Positions 35,270-46,540 of a DNA stretch of 64,000 nt are shown here, piece after piece (positions within the stretch are counted from its first letter, which is position 1; each line of letters opens with the position of its first letter). This stretch comes from Thamnaconus septentrionalis (lineage: Eukaryota; Chordata; Actinopteri; Tetraodontiformes; Monacanthidae). Both the position numbers and the translations under genes were made by a program. Where the stretch lies: NCBI GenBank assembly GCA_009823395.1, contig CM020516.1, positions 10,760,001 to 10,824,000 of the forward strand, in the 5' to 3' direction. The notes below the pieces were generated by a model that saw only the letters and a program-made list of their open reading frames with translations, was not told the DNA's origin and searched no databases.

Positions 35270-35380
35270 CAGTTAATATAATTCTTGACCTTTTGCACTA
35301 TAGCCAATTTCTTTTTTATTTCCCCATCATGGGATCAATAAAGGTCTTCTTCTTCTACTTCTTCTTCACCCCTTTCTTCT
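35270..35380 (+). mobile_element. LINE 3' tail followed by CTT repeat
   Basis: TTTGCACTATAGCCAATTTC, then TTTATTTCCCCATCATGGG and ATCAATAAAGG. Fish L2/Rex-type LINEs commonly end in TTTCCCC...GGGATCAATAAAG followed by a short tandem repeat. The AATAAA is at 35337-35342 and a TCTTCT run follows. Only the tail is present. Confidence 0.5.
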
Positions 35381-35945
35381 TGGACTTTTCCCCAGTTGAA
35401 TGTGGATAATTCCAATGGGTTTCAGGAACGATCCACCTTGCTTCCCAAAGTTGGTTTTTCCTTAAAAAAAAAAAAAAAAAAAGACAAAAAAAAATTCTTC
35501 TCAGGCAGTTTATGCCTTGTTTAAAAAAAATAAAAAATAAAAAATCTAAGCAAAGGCTCCTCTGCGTCTCTTGCACCACATCTTGGGATTAACGGCTAAC
35601 ACCGTTATTGTCGGTGGCTCCCATTAGGTCTTTCCACAGTCTCGCATGTTCTGCATCATCCATCATCTTTTTGTTGAATGCCAACTCAAAGCTAGGCGGG
35701 CCTTTTGCAGGGGTTCCTGGAGGAGGGAGGGAGCTCCCAGCCGCTCCACTTCAAACAATGGCGCGTCATCAGAAGTCCTCATGGCGAGCCTTTGCTCCTC
35801 TTCCTCCCCCTCCAAAATAATACCAGCAGCTCGCTGCCAACTAAGTGGATGGATTATGGGTGGGGCGACTCTGACCCGACTTGGCGCTGTGTATAATTTC
35901 ATAAGTGCCGCCTTTTCAAAAGGGCTGAGTGAATACAGCGGGGAG
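35381..35945. other. Non-coding sequence
   Basis: A-runs at 35464-35486 and 35523-35543; otherwise complex. No exon recognised. Confidence 0.5.
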
Positions 35946-35949
35946 ATCA

Positions 35950-36035
35950 AAGGGAGCTCTCAATGAGCGCACTCTGACAGGGTTAATACGCCTCGCATTG
36001 TATCGAAGGGCATTAAATCAACATTTGAAAACACT
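35950..36035. promoter_or_regulatory. Short conserved-element-like island
   Basis: CAGGGTTAATACGCC and GGGCATTAAATCAACATTTG in repeat-free sequence. Confidence 0.18.
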
Positions 36036-36297
36036 TCCTTGGCCCTCAGAGTGGCGGCAGCAGCGGTGGCGGCGGCGACAATGGAGGCTGTGACTTGGCC
36101 ACCTTGCGGCAGGCTCCGCCAGGGCCGGGTGCGACGGGGCGGAGGCAGCGGCAGGGATGATGGATGGCGCGGCGCCTTCATGTAGCTACATGATGGAGGG
36201 AGACTTTCAGTCGCGCTGACATCAGCTACCACCTCCGCGCCCCCCTCTTCCCCACTCCTCACCGCTCGCACGGAACGGCGTGATGGTTTGTTTACAG

Positions 36298-36483
36298 CAG
36301 GGGTGTCAAATACACTCAAATACACAGTGGGGCCAAAATTTAAAACTTGGACAAAGTCAGATTCTGGGATTTTTAGTATTAGCGGTACTTGTGTGGACCA
36401 GGTCTAGTCGTGATTTTGCATTGGCTGCAAGGGCCAAGTACAGATACCAAATTTTGCCCGCGAGCCAAAGTTTGACACCTATG
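36298..36483. mobile_element. hAT-type MITE with target-site duplication
   Basis: 186 bp. The left end CAGGGGTGTCAAA and the right end TTTGACACCTATG are inverted repeats with two mismatches. It is flanked by GTTTACAG (36290-36297) and GATTACAG (36484-36491), an 8-bp duplication with one difference, as expected of hAT insertion. No coding capacity. Confidence 0.88.
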
Positions 36484-36491
36484 GATTACAG

Positions 36492-39435
36492 CGTCTTCCC
36501 CACTCGAAGCAGCCGCCGAAAACGCTTTTTGAAGAGGCGACAGATGAAGCGCGAAGGTCTTTTTTCTCCCAACGACGTCCCTCGAAAAGGTGGAGTTTAA
36601 ATGGCGTGCGATTGGCGGACGTGATACGATGTTAGTCGTGACCGTCGCTAATCGACATTGCTGCGCGCTGTACTGTGGCAGCAGGAGGAAAGACGGAACG
36701 AGGAAACATTCCATTTAGTTTCTTCTTGTACTGTCTGACCAAGACACGTCCGCTCAAGAGTGAATTGGCAACCTTCAACCATCAGATGAAATTAGTTGAT
36801 TTAAGAAGCCTTTTTAATCAATTCTTCCTAATCAGCCATTTCCTTTTTATCTCTACAAAGCATCGGGACCTACATTTTTCTTTCACGTCAACTACTACTA
36901 CTTTGGTCCATTCTTGTGTTCAGTATTTACACACAAATCCAAAACGAATCTAAACATATGATTCTGAAGTTGAAGGTTAGCTTCTCCTGCGTACCTGCTT
37001 TGGTTGCCATTTTTGCCATTTTGTTGTTTGGTTCGACATAGACTCGGTCCACACAATGCAAATTACGCAAATGTGTCGATATTTTTACTCTTGAGTTTGA
37101 TTATTCAGCCGACTCTCCAAAAAGGGACCCATTTGATCTCGGGGAGAACCTCGTCACGCCGTATCCAACGGATGCTTAATTCTATTTGAGTGACCAGCCG
37201 ACGGGGGCGTGGGTCGATGGGCAGAGAGGAACGGCGGGTTAACACGCGGGACAAGTGGAAGAGAAGTGGGTCAGTAAATGGATCGCCCTCCTCTTCCCCC
37301 CTGCAGAGGAAAGGCAGGAGAGCGCTATTTTAAAACAAGACGAGAAGCAGTCTGCTCGAGCACACCATTGATTGTCTCTGGCTGTGAGAAGAACAAGGAG
37401 CCGAGGAGGAGGAGGAGGGAGGGAGAGGAAGAGGAGGTGGAAGAGCAGAAAGCAGATGATGCGACTGCAGGCTCCAGGAAGCACGGACAGCCTTTTGAGA
37501 AATTCTCTCCCCTTCCTCTTCATTTCTCCTCTCAAGTTTTCCCCCCTCCCTGCCCTCCTGCTTTCCTCCTCCCCGCAGTGGATGACAACTGAGCAGCGGC
37601 AGATCAGGCAGACGAGCGGCGGCCCCACGCTGGCTGGCTGCCCCGACCGGCTGCGCCGAGCGCCGGAGCAATCGATGAGCGCTCACAATGGAGCGTCGGC
37701 GTCCGGATAGCTAACAGCTCCCCGAGGCCGCGGGGAGAAGAGGGTGATGATGCAAGGAAGGGAGGCGGTGGAAGGGAGAGGGGGGTGTACATGGCCAAAG
37801 AGGTTCTGAGATTTAACACACTTGTGTCATGGGAAGTGTTCGCACCACTCAGGCGCAGTCACCACTGGCAGGGCCAGCTAGGCCTTCTCTGCTGGCCTAA
37901 CTAGACTTAGAAAAGTACATTTTCCTGTAAATATGATGATTAAGTTGTCCTCCCTTGTCTGTTCTTTTCACATCATGTAATATCCACTTGGTTGTGTTGC
38001 TTCCATTGTCGTATATTACAGCAGAGTTTTTAGCCAATCATATTTCTGCCAGTTTATGTTGTCAGGTTAGATTAAATCTGCCTGAGGCCAGCAGAACCAA
38101 GATAGCAGGCTCCTGTCCGCTGTAAGTGAAAGGACCTCAGTTAGTTACAATAACCAATCACATCTGAAATATGCAATGCCAAGACCAGGAAGCTGCTTTA
38201 CACGTGCGCGTCCTGCGATTGCCTGAGCCCTGAGAACCGTACAGACTGAACTCAACCCGCAGCAGCTACACCAACATGTTCAATTGTTTAATTACTTAAT
38301 AGTTCAATAGTTTGTTTCGTTATTGTCTCGATGGTCTCTCATCCGAAACTGGCACAATATACAGTTTCTTGGACCAGGACAAGAGTTAAAGCTCACAGAG
38401 TGTAGTGTTGGTGGACTTATTCAAAGCTTTTGAGGAATCTCTCCGAAAATAGCCTTTTTTTAATCGTTGACAGGGAGGAGTGGAGATTGGGGCAGGGGTT
38501 GGGGACCACTGCTGTACTGTACTGAGGGTAATATGAGGTGCATTCATTTAGGGTGGACTAAATATGATGTCAATGATGACCTCGGCACAAAATCCACAGC
38601 CCGGCGGCGCCTCTGGCAGCCACGTGTGTTTGCAGCAGACTGTTGATATTTTTATTTTGAAAATGTCACTGATCCGTCTTGCCAAACTGATGAAAACGCG
38701 ATAGTCGGCTTCAGATACCATCACCAGTCAGTCGGCGTCCTTTCACTCAGCTGGTTTGCAGGGAGCTGCCGGCGCTCCTCTTTCCTCATGCTGCATTATT
38801 CCTCATTTGTTCCTTTTCTCCGGGAAGCAACGTAGCCAGAGGTCAAAGTTCACCTCAGAAACTCTGGACTGCGTCTGAGCCCGGACTCGTTTACGTCTGT
38901 GTGACAAGAGGAGAGAGGAGGAAGAGGGGGAGGAGGAGGAGGAGGAGGAGGAGTGGTGGTCCGACGCTTGGGGTGATGGCGCTATTTTTAACCGTAGTCG
39001 TCGTCGTCTTCTTCTCTGGCCATTATTGTTGCACAGTTTGCGTGTTTGCGTGCATGTGTTGGACTTTTTTTTCTTTTTTTTTGCATTGTTATGCAATGCA
39101 GTATCTGACCTTGGGAAGAACATGTGCCAGAGGGGATGGGGGTGGGGTGGTGGGGGCTGAGTGAATGTATGACCACTTCAACCTCTGTGTCATCCTTGAC
39201 TGCACAACTAGCAGCTAGCGCATTAGGAATTCAGCCTCTTTTTTTTTGTTGTTGTTCATACCTATGTACAGGTTGCAGGTCTGAGAGCAGTTGACCTTGT
39301 TATTCTAAATATAGTGGGGTTTTTTTTTCAAATATATAATATGATCTCCTCGCTGAAAATGCTCCCAAGGTCCAAAGATTCAAAGGTGCTTCACGAGGAG
39401 CTAGTGGCGGGAGTTAAAAAGGAAACCAGGCTGGG
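36492..39435. other. Mostly unique non-coding sequence
   Basis: No supported exon. A purine-rich GGA stretch lies at 37399-37450, and a GGCCAGC/GCTGGCC hairpin at 37872-37897. A single hAT-like end (GGGGTTGGGGACCACTG) lies near 38498-38514 without a partner. GGA runs at 38925-38952 and T-runs at 39065 and 39240. Confidence 0.5.
38495..38514. mobile_element. Isolated hAT-like terminal fragment
   Basis: CAGGGGTTGGGGACCACTG has the form of fish hAT 3' ends (inverted CAGTGGTCCCCAACC). No opposite end was found upstream, so the rest is lost or the match is chance. Confidence 0.3.
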
Positions 39436-39439
39436 CGGA

Positions 39440-39570
39440 CAAGCCACCTCAGCTGGAGCCTATTTCTCAGGATGACATTAATATAATAGCGCTGGTGCCC
39501 AAAACAACTTTGTATTGATTGGCATAACCTTTTAAGCCAATCGATTGCTGCACTCCGGCTGCGGAATGCT
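39440..39570. promoter_or_regulatory. Conserved-element-like island
   Basis: GATGACATTAATATAATAGC, TTGTATTGATTGGC and CCAATCGATTGC in complex sequence. It includes two ATTGG/CCAAT cores about 20 bp apart in opposite orientation. Confidence 0.25.
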
Positions 39571-40109
39571 CCGGCATGGGCATGTTTTTTTGTTTGTTTT
39601 TTGTTTTTTTCCTTTAGGGCGAGGATTTGTTGCAGTCTTGCACGGCGGATAAGACTGTGTGCTGTGGCGTTGTGTTATGCTGATGTGTCGGGGAAATTGT
39701 CGTCATTCATTTTTCTTCACCCCCCACCCCCTTCCTGGCTCATTCATAAAAAAAAAGAGATGTTTGATATGTAAGAAAGTAAGGAAGTTGTTTCAAAATC
39801 GTCTCTTCACTCTGATCTATCTCTTATTCATCATGTAGAGCCTCTATTTATCCTGGTTATGGGCAGCAGAGAGACGCAGTGTTTTTTTTGTTCAAACACT
39901 TTGTTATGACATATGTTGTGAAGGGCTTTCATCCCTGTCCTGCTGACTCATGCTCCCCCCGGTGCTTTTGCTTCCCAACCTACCGGCTACAGTGACTCAT
40001 CCTTAAACAGAGATTCTTCTGATCCGTTTTGTTTTTATGTTTCCCCCCCCTCCCTTTCTTCCCTCCCTCTGTCCCCACCCGCCCTTCCCTCCTCCGACCC
40101 TGGAGCGGG

Positions 40110-40470
40110 GTTTCTTGACAAAGCGTGGCCAAAGGGAAGTGAGGGCGGCAGTTTCCACTCGGCCTTTGCGGCGGCGTTTCCCTCTCGCGCTAATTCACAG
40201 AAAAGCCGCACATGGTTGCAAGCGAAAAACGCGTCTTCCGCGTAAATATCCGAGTCGTTAAAATCTAGTTGGAGAATCGGCGCATGAGGCCGGGTTTTTG
40301 AGGCGGACTTGTGGAGAATCCCGCCGGTTGTTAGCGAGGGTGACGCTAACAATGTCTACTTAGCATCTCAACAGCAGAAACACAGCCTGTCGCCCGCTTA
40401 AGAGCCTTAGCCGCCCCTAAACCTCGGTGATTACAGGCTATACATTAACAATGACTAATCACGTTACGCA
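40110..40470. promoter_or_regulatory. Conserved-element-like, CpG-containing island
   Basis: Repeat-free sequence with CGCTAATTCACAG, GGCGCATGAGGCC, GGTGATTACAGGC and ACTAATCACGTTACGC. No gene recognised. Confidence 0.2.
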
Positions 40471-40959
40471 GCCTAGCGCTCTCCGAGCTCGAAACCACCG
40501 CTGTGCGTCCGCAGGGCGGGCGGGGAGGGTGGGGGTCGGGTGGGTAATGGGGTGCTCCGGTCGCTCCCGTCCGTTCGGGAACAGAGAGCAAGCGGGAGGA
40601 GATATTGAATCTCCTCCAGAGAAAAATAAATAACGCCCTTGTCTGCGAAGTGACCGGCGCTCACTCTCAGACTTTCAAGGCAGCTCGAGTTACCGCGGCC
40701 CCCTGACAGGAGCAGACAGGTTGCGTCTGGGAGAAAATACCTCCGCATGACATCACCGCGAGGCGCACAGAGGGCGAAGAAAGGCTCCGACGCTACATAA
40801 AAAAAAATAAAAAATAAAAAATAACCCCTCCGTGAGATCATGCCCCAATCTTCAATCCGCTAACAGTTTGTTCTCTTCCCTGCTGCATTGTTTTTTATCT
40901 AGTGAGAACATTCTGTCTTCTCCCCTCTCCCCCTCGCCCCCCGAGGGCTGAGCTCCGGC

Positions 40960-41105
40960 TCTGACCGATCGGGCCCCTGATTAGGCCGTCATGTTTCCAT
41001 AAAGAGGAAAAAGCTTCAATCTCTATTAGTATTCCGGAGGCATGAAAACATGACCCTAATTCCCCGGAGTGGCAGTGCTCAGACAGCGCAGCTCTCCATC
41101 CCGAT
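40960..41105. promoter_or_regulatory. Conserved-element-like island
   Basis: CCTGATTAGGCCGTCATG, CTCTATTAGTATTCCGG and GACCCTAATTCCCCGG. Immediately left of a GAG repeat. Confidence 0.22.
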
Positions 41106-41134
41106 GTGTGCCTACACAAACACGGCCTTCTTGC

Positions 41135-41196
41135 TGGAGGAGGAGGAGCAGGAGGAGGAGGAGGAGGAGGAGGAGGAGGAGGAGGAGGAGGAGGAG
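41135..41196. repeat. (GAG)20 repeat
   Basis: GGA/GAG triplets with one CAG interruption. Glu- or Gly-repeat frames across it are not genes. Confidence 0.96.
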
Positions 41197-41396
41197 ACGC
41201 TGCCATCGAACAAGTTTTTTTTTTCTTCCGGACGAGTACATTGTGTGAGTTGAAACGAGATCCCGCCGCCCCTGTTCACAGCGAGGGTGGTCTCTCCGCC
41301 GAGGACCGAGAAGGGATGATGTTACAGGGATTCGCCCGGGAAACGTTCCACTTTACGGCCGCGGAAAATGTGTCTGTATTGCAAACTCGGATAGAT

Positions 41397-41438
41397 GAGA
41401 GAGAGAGAGAGCGAGAGAGAGAGCAAGAGAGAGAGAAA
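41397..41438. repeat. (GA)n repeat
   Basis: GA run with two C interruptions. Confidence 0.93.
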
Positions 41439-41597
41439 AAAAACACATGTGACGGGCCTTTGATCTGCCTCTCTTTTGAGTTTTGGCGGCGACTGAAGGC
41501 TGAAATCATTGGGCAGCTCTTGACACGTCCGGATTAAACCGACGAAAACGAGAGGCCCCCAGCGCATGAGAAACATGGGAGATACCGCAGAGGACAG

Positions 41598-41719
41598 CAC
41601 CACCTGGTGGTAGTGTCAGGAGGAGGGCAACGGGGGGGAGGAGGAGGAGGGGTCAGTGAGGGTCATCTAACAAGATTGGGCACGACCAGGCCGATGGCTG
41701 CAGCGTCGACCCCTGCTGG
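41598..41719 (-). promoter_or_regulatory. Two CTCF-like motifs
   Basis: On the minus strand, CCACCAGGTGGT (41599-41610) and CCAGCAGGGGTC (41708-41719) each match 11 of 12 positions of the CTCF core CCASYAGRKGGC. Both point the same way. Motif-level evidence only. Confidence 0.3.
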
Positions 41720-42350
41720 TGGAGCGAGGTCCTGCCTCGAGCTTCGTCGTCCAAGAGTTAAAAGTCCCGCGTTGTCGCCACGTTGTTCACATCTTTGCTT
41801 TTTTCCATCCTGAAAATCCGGCCGAGCGTCGTTAGCCATCCATAAAAAAAAAAACACCCAAGAGAACTCGGCAAGGTAACCCGGCTGAGGGTGTTGCCTT
41901 GCCCTTTATGACATCGCAAAGGGCAGATTTCCAGAATGGCGCTCTTTCTGGGAAAGCGGAGGCGGCAGAACGAGGGAAGGAGAAACTTTTTCCTCATTAA
42001 CGGGGGGAGTTCACCGGCAGGCTGGAGACACGTGTGCTGGGGAAAACTTTGTTAAAGGGAACTTTGCGCAAGACAAGACCTTAAAATACTCGTACGCTGT
42101 CAGTGCCAAGTGACAAAGGCTTCCTTGTCCCTGGGACAAACACCGAGTGGAGATATCCACAGCCCGGCTCATTCATGTGCTTTTTTTTTCTCTCTCCTTT
42201 TTTTTGAGCTGCGCAAACATCTCAGCGGGAACAGACTCTGGACCCTGATGACCCGGCGCCAGTTGTAAACCCCCCCCGCCCTCCTCCCCAACCACCCACA
42301 TGTTGCCGCTGCACTGTACAAAAACATGGCATGACTCACCGCCCTGACGT

Positions 42351-42351
<1 letters not shown>

Positions 42352-42392
<41 letters not shown>

Positions 42393-42424
42393 GGGAGGAG
42401 GAAGAGGAGGAGGAGGAGGAGGAA
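42352..42424. repeat. (CAG)12 followed by (GGA)n
   Basis: GCA/CAG triplets at 42352-42389, then GGA-rich sequence to 42424. Not in a supported coding frame on either strand. Confidence 0.95.
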
Positions 42425-42705
42425 CCGCCCAGGTTTCCCCTCTGAGAGCAGTATCGGCCGCTAACCGCAGCACCTGACCCCGCTCTCAACCCACCACCGC
42501 TCGCTTCCAGCGCTGTTTGGACCGTCTCGCCGGGCAACGCTCTGCGTAAACAGCGCGCCAGGCGACCTCGACAGGAAACCCTCGGCAGCTCTGTAGGAAA
42601 ATTAGACGCTATTAGCGCACGTAGCACGCCCATTTGTTCTGATCAACCGGACGGCGAGCTCCGAGCGGCGGCCTGCTCCTCCTCCTGCCTTGCGGATGCG
42701 CGGGC

Positions 42706-42720
42706 GTGTGTGTGTGTGTG
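42706..42720. repeat. (GT)7 microsatellite
   Basis: Short GT tract facing the CA tract at 42885-42907, 164 bp away. Confidence 0.9.
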
Positions 42721-42884
42721 TTTTGTGTGCGTCCACAGTGATCATCCAAACAAGCCAGTTCATGAACTCCTTCTCTTCCTCATTACTGGAAGCAGCTTTT
42801 TTTTTTTTCGCCAATTAACTCTCCCTCAGATTTGCCAGGCAGAGGTGGCCAAGAAAGTGCCATTGCCAACCCCCCCCATCCTCT

Positions 42885-42907
42885 CACACACACACACACA
42901 CACACAC
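42885..42907. repeat. (CA)11 microsatellite
   Basis: CA tract inverted with respect to 42706-42720. Confidence 0.95.
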
Positions 42908-42954
42908 GCCGCCTCCCCAACGCTCTTGTCCCATCAATTTCCTGTTATTGTTGG

Positions 42955-43105
42955 CAGTTGAGCCGAAGCCCCAGTATTGATCCCTCGCCCGGGGAGAAGA
43001 TAAGGTGGAGAATCGAGATGGATTCCATATCTATTATCTAATGGAATTCCTCCTCCCAGAAAAAGGCTATGGATTTTCTGCCATTGAAGCTGTGAAAATG
43101 TGTAC
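42955..43105. promoter_or_regulatory. Conserved-element-like island
   Basis: CCAGTATTGATCCC, GAGAAGATAAGGTGG (GATA-like), CCATATCTATTATCTAATGG and GCCATTGAAGCTGTG. It sits between two inverted GT/AC pairs. Confidence 0.25.
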
Positions 43106-43152
43106 GCGGTGCGCACGCGTATGTGTCTGCATGTGGCGTGCGTTTCAAGTGA

Positions 43153-43176
43153 GTGTGTGTGTGTGTGTGTGTGTGT
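43153..43176. repeat. (GT)12 microsatellite
   Basis: GT tract directly following a GTGAGT donor-like hexamer (43149-43154). It faces an AC tract 167 bp away. Confidence 0.96.
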
Positions 43177-43343
43177 CCCCAGCGCAGGATGACGCCTCTG
43201 TGGAATGGATTAATGCGGTAAGCAGAATATGGTGGAAAGTGGCGGCGAGGCTCCACCGACTATCGGAGCGTTCAGGAAAGTGCACTGTGTGTATGAATGT
43301 GTATTGACCTGCTGCACTCCAAATGGCCCTCTCAGAGGAACGA

Positions 43344-43367
43344 ACACACACACACACACACACACAC
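43344..43367. repeat. (AC)12 microsatellite
   Basis: Perfect AC tract of the same length as its GT partner at 43153-43176, followed by GCTAGCAG. Confidence 0.97.
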
Positions 43368-43487
43368 GCTAGCAGGCTCTCAGCATCAGATGCTGACACA
43401 CAAAGCGGCGCGGCGCTCTGACCTTCGTGACAAAAGGTAGCGCTCTCCCACGCAGCAGTTATTCTAAAAGGTTGATTCGTTTGAACA

Positions 43488-43492
<5 letters not shown>

Positions 43493-43523
<31 letters not shown>
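43493..43523. repeat. A31 homopolymer
   Basis: Longest A-run in the window. No retroposon body recognised to its left, so the origin is unclear. Confidence 0.93.
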
Positions 43524-43524
<1 letters not shown>

Positions 43525-43529
43525 GCCCG

Positions 43530-46090
43530 CCTTTTGCACCCTTAATTAATAATGGCCAGATCTAAAGTGGGAAAACGATGAAGCAAAATTTGCCAACAAG
43601 AGCCGACATGGAAATCCTGTATTACATCCACGCAGCTGAGAGCTGTTCAAGCGCTAAACAACATGCGTTTTCACAGCTAGTCGCTAACTGACCCCGTCTG
43701 CTATTCCAGGCCGGGCAGGTAGCAAACAATGGACTTTTAGAGCATTTTCGCAGCTAGCCGTTCCAGCCGAGGACGACGCCCACAAGGGTGGCGGGAGAAA
43801 AGCAGTAAAGATGCGAACAATAATGCTGAAAACAAAAGGCCGTCGAAGGTGTTAAAACACTCTGCGAGGGCGAAGGCTGGTCGGACAGCGTTCACCCAGG
43901 CTCTGCTGTTATTGCGAGGTGAAGCTTTCACGCCAATTTCACCGTGCAATCCATTGTCGGCGTGGAACTATTGACGGCAACGGCTGCAGGTGGAGGATAA
44001 ACACGCGAGTTGACCTCCACAACAATTCATCCAGTAATGGCCCCCTGCAGGAGCTAAATCAGGATCCCGAAAGCAAACGCTGTCAATGGAAAGTCTGAGA
44101 GATTAAATGAAAAACTACAACCGTATTGACCGCGCGACCAACGTTTCTGCCTGTTTTCCTGTGTGGTTTTGGCGTCAGAGGGCCACCGCACCAGAACACC
44201 AGATGAGATGCGGCGTCATCCTTTATTAAAAACAGACACTGGCTGCCCAGAAAAGCAGCTCGCTTGCTTACTACAGTGTTAGTTTCCCAATGCCTTAAAA
44301 GAATACAGTGCCAAATTGCAGAATCAAAGGTGAGAGCAGCAGGCCTTATATGATCAGAATGATGTGAATATGTCTCTAAATATGGACTCATTGTTGGCAA
44401 AACAGGAATGAAATCTGGTTAGTAAAAACAAATCAACCAATCCTGTTCCTTCTCTTATAAATCCAACTCAATAATTTTGTGCATCAGCAGAATGCAGGAG
44501 TTTCTGTTGCTCCTGTTGCTCCTGCCTACGGAGCCAAAGTGTTTTCAGCACTCGGTGCTCAGCCAGAGCACTGAAAAACCAGCTTTGATTCAGCGTGTGC
44601 GAACGGCGCTTGTGTTGACAATGTGCTGGGTGGCTACACTGATGGGATACGGCTGCTACTGCTGACTGCACCGCACCGCTGGACACAATGCAGCACAAGA
44701 GCTCCAAACCTGACAGTCTAGACAAACTGTTTTCTACTTTTGCGGGAATTATTTCACAGACGTATCAGGGGAAAGAGCCCATGGAAAGGATTTGTCGAGT
44801 AAAAGCTGACGGGATGAATCTTCTGTCCATCACTTCAGCCAGTCAGATTAATTGAGCTGCCTGTTATGCTCGCCATCTCCAAAGATTCCAGTCTGTGTGC
44901 AGGATAACATCAGACATGTCTCATCATGAAAACCTCTTTTTCACAGCAGGAAGCCCTCACTACTTGATTTGCAAAAATACCACCCAGTTTGGATAAAACC
45001 GCTGCCACTGCCGCAGCCCGGCTGCGGGTAAAGACGTTTTCCCACTTCTTCTTCTTCTTTGGTTTTGAAGGGGTGGCTTTAAAGCATCGCTCTCGGCTTT
45101 CCACATCTAAGGTGAAGCAGATTGATTGGCTATGCATCACTAAGAATAAGTGAAAACGCTGTTGATTGGGGCTTTTCAATATGGATTAGCTCAGAATTTT
45201 ATGACTAAGAATCACTGCGATCCAGCTGCAGGCTGCAAACCCAAGGCAGAAGTCAGCCCTGCAAATGGGAAGCCGATGGCCTTAGTGGCTAAATGAATGT
45301 CAGTATCAATTAGAGGCCCTGCACAGTGGCGTTCTCGCAAAACGGCCTCCTCGCAGAGGGGTCAGGAGTTTACCATGTATCATCACCAGGATTACATCCT
45401 CGCACACGGCAGACACTCCCAGCCAAGGACGTCTCGAGGGCAGCGAAGCTACAAAGACAAGCGTTGCAGGCAGAGGTCGAGGAAATATGAGACCAGAGGA
45501 GTCGCAGAGGAGAGATTAGCGCGCATATGACCGGGACCAACAGCGGTGATAGCGAGACATCACCACTGCACTGGACAACTCCCCGAGGCCTGCTGTTCTT
45601 CGTCTGTAGTTAGTGGTCGGAAGTGAAACATCACGGGAATAATCATCAAAACAAGTTTTCTCTGAAATCTCAGGGGCATTCAAAACGGAGTACATGAACA
45701 GAGTGTTATGCCTAAAAAAAAAAAAAACCTGCTCTGAAATGAACATCAGCTGATACCACCAACCGCAGGTTCACCACTATTGCAGGCCTTGTAAATTCTA
45801 TCACAAAGGAGAGTCGTCTTTCTGGATCACAGCAAAGTGTGATGGCTGTACCAGTGAAATGACAATAAATAAATACAATAAATAAAGAGAAATGCTAAAT
45901 TACTGGAAATACAATTGACTGGCACACAAATCATCAACTAATCAGGGCAGTTCTCAATTTTCTAGATGGCCACTTCACTTTTGACCACAAGAGTATCAAT
46001 TAAAGTAGTGTGCAGGTCATTTATGCAGAAGCCAAGAGTGATTTTTTTTTTTTTTTTAATAACAAAAACAGTTCCAAAATATTTATGAAA
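43530..46090. other. Unique non-coding sequence
   Basis: No exon recognised. A TGTTGCTCC run lies near 44500-44523. CAGTCAGATTAATTGAGC lies near 44838. A15-type runs lie near 45715 and a T-run near 46040. CAGTGAAATGACAATAAATA near 45852 could be a LINE-tail remnant but is too short to call. Confidence 0.5.
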
Positions 46091-46093
46091 GCC

Positions 46094-46540
46094 TTAAAGG
46101 TACAGTGTGTTAAACCATGCCATCTAGTGGTCAGCCTTTAGATTGCAATGCTCATTTGCTCACCCTCGCAAGCTTGCCTGTGAACTACGGTGGCCTGCGC
46201 ACACAAACCTGGAAACTTCATCCACCTTCTTCTTTGTTAGTTTATTTGAGGACGCAAGCGTTCACCCTAAATATGAAACACGCTGTCAGGGGGGCTGGAT
46301 TGTCCACACCTGCTTCCTTAAACATATGGCAGAGCAAGATGGCAGCTATCTAGGAGCAAGACCCTTGCTCTAAGTTCTTATACATAAAGAAGCATGAAGA
46401 ACCATTCTATGGGTAGAAAAAATACCTTACTTTTACTGCGGGTATATAATTTATGTACATATATTTACAAGCAGTATATTAAGCTTTTACCAATATAAAA
46501 ATGATAAATCAGGCCCAATTTTAAACACTGGATCATGAAA
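46094..46540. mobile_element. MITE copy B (longer copy)
   Basis: The left end TTAAAGGTACAGTGTGTTAA and the right end ...AAACACTGGATCATGAA are inverted repeats with some decay. Internal blocks match copy A at 14171-14436: TGCTTCCTTAAA, GCAAGATGGCAG, GCAAGACCCTTGCTCTA and AAGCTTTTACCAATATAAAA. It carries GCCATCTAGTGG (46119-46130), a full match on the minus strand to the CTCF core. No coding capacity. Superfamily uncertain (TTAA at the left edge could be a piggyBac-like target, or chance). Confidence 0.75.

Noticed and set aside
41106..41537. 143-codon frame with Gly-repeat and Arg-Glu repeat
   Set aside because: Translation of the GAG and GA microsatellites.
42352..42424. Poly-Gln or poly-Ala coding exon at the CAG run
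   Set aside because: No conserved protein sequence flanks the run in any frame.
45840..45890. LINE 3' tail (AATGACAATAAATAAATA)
   Set aside because: Too short and low-complexity to separate from AT-rich background.
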